Below, piece after piece: positions 63,866 through 64,000 of a stretch of DNA of 64,000 bases (the first letter of the stretch is position 1; each line of letters starts with the position of its first letter). The notes below the pieces were generated by a model, which was not told the origin of the DNA, ran no database searches, and was given only the letters and a program-made list of their open reading frames with translations. This stretch comes from Aurelia coerulea (taxonomy: Eukaryota > Cnidaria > Scyphozoa > Semaeostomeae > Ulmaridae). The translations under genes and the position numbers were made by a program. Where the stretch lies: the NCBI GenBank assembly GCA_039566865.1, contig CM076955.1, positions 498,501-562,500 on the forward strand, written 5' to 3'.

Positions 63866-64000
63866 AACGAGGTATATCTTTTTAAACATTTGAATCCTCA
63901 TTAGGTTAATTAGGTTCAAATGATTGTAAATTTGTGAGTAAAGTTGAAGTCAGAACACAGTCTAAGGTTCAATTCTGATGAATTGATAATGAATAGATCG

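Larger units (their letters stand above)
14010..64000 (+). repeat. 168-bp satellite array, main block (about 297 monomers), continues off right edge
   Basis: Head-to-tail, single-orientation tandem monomers of 168 bp run without interruption to the last base. Hand count of a consensus gives about 29% GC. Conserved segments in order are AGAACACAGTCTAAGG, a class-specific dyad, AGATCGGATATAAAGCTTGG, TTTGATTCAATTCATTC, TTTGAAACATTTGAAAC, the hairpin arms, GTAAAT, and a variable linker. Single-base indels and alternative linkers shift the period by a few bases locally. The length is close to one chromatosome, as for many centromeric satellites, but function is not shown by sequence. Confidence 0.98.
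42440..64000 (+). repeat. Sub-block: class B-dominated with higher-order repeats
   Basis: Characteristic variants are GAATCCTCATT, GGCTTGATTCCAT, AATACATAGATC, GTAAGTTTCTGAG, and a shortened monomer with GGTTAAATCTTATC. These recur in the same order at multi-monomer distances, giving higher-order repeats. A class A island lies at about 44.6-46.6 kb. Confidence 0.85.

Noticed and set aside
9381..64000. CRISPR array or other prokaryotic repeat system
   Set aside because: The whole 168-bp unit repeats, with no unique spacers, and the neighbouring gene is spliced and metazoan.
9381..64000. CENP-B box or telomere repeat in the satellite
   Set aside because: I found no match to the CENP-B box consensus and no short telomeric repeat. 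A centromere role is suggested only by size and organisation.
9381..64000. Whole array as an assembly artefact
   Set aside because: Monomers differ from each other in a structured way with graded HORs, which simple misassembly would not create. The exact copy number and order remain uncertain without read evidence.

Overview
The window is animal (metazoan) nuclear DNA with spliced genes. Three parts can be recognised: a gene-bearing flank (1 to about 9.15 kb), a short edge zone (9.15-9.38 kb), and a very large tandem satellite array (9.38 kb to the right end, still running at base 64000). Species cannot be determined. Low GC, compact introns, many short inverted-repeat elements and the type of LINE fragment fit an invertebrate. 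A cnidarian-like genome is my weak guess.

The only protein-coding gene I can support lies on the minus strand from 7640 down past base 1. Seven exons splice in consistent phase into 512 codons: a calponin-homology (CH) domain starting at the initiator Met, a linker, a canonical LIM domain with all eight zinc ligands, a charged segment and a proline-rich disordered segment. CH at the extreme N-terminus followed by one LIM is the layout of MICAL-like proteins (MICALL1/2), the Rab effectors of endocytic recycling. It is not that of MICAL proper, which has a monooxygenase domain first. The C-terminal part, where a Rab-binding bMERB domain would be expected, lies outside the window.

The introns and upstream flank hold mobile-element debris. 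There is a 526-bp foldback MITE with a 9-bp target duplication (1098-1623). A 176-bp hAT-type MITE with an 8-bp duplication (4477-4652) is nested inside a 103-bp tandem duplication, and a degenerate relative lies at 7848-7970. A 766-bp inverted-repeat element with CpG-rich subterminal motifs sits at 5805-6570. Two tRNA-derived SINE-like sequences and a G-rich minisatellite complete the list. A 217-bp MITE with a perfect 9-bp duplication (9150-9366) sits exactly at the edge of the array.

The array has a 168-bp monomer (about 29% GC, hand count), roughly 320 copies in the window, all in the same orientation. Each monomer carries a near-perfect 36-nt hairpin and a second dyad. Two main monomer classes and several interchangeable linker cassettes are mixed. 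The left part (to about 24 kb) is a mosaic, 24-42 kb is dominated by one class, and 42-64 kb is dominated by the other and organised into higher-order repeats (676, 1512, about 3024/3360 and 4872 bp). The only interruption found is a 5'-truncated LINE fragment at about 13.30-14.01 kb. The period and structure fit a centromeric or pericentromeric satellite, but that function is inference. I found no novel protein system. The most notable content is the architecture of the satellite and its boundary.
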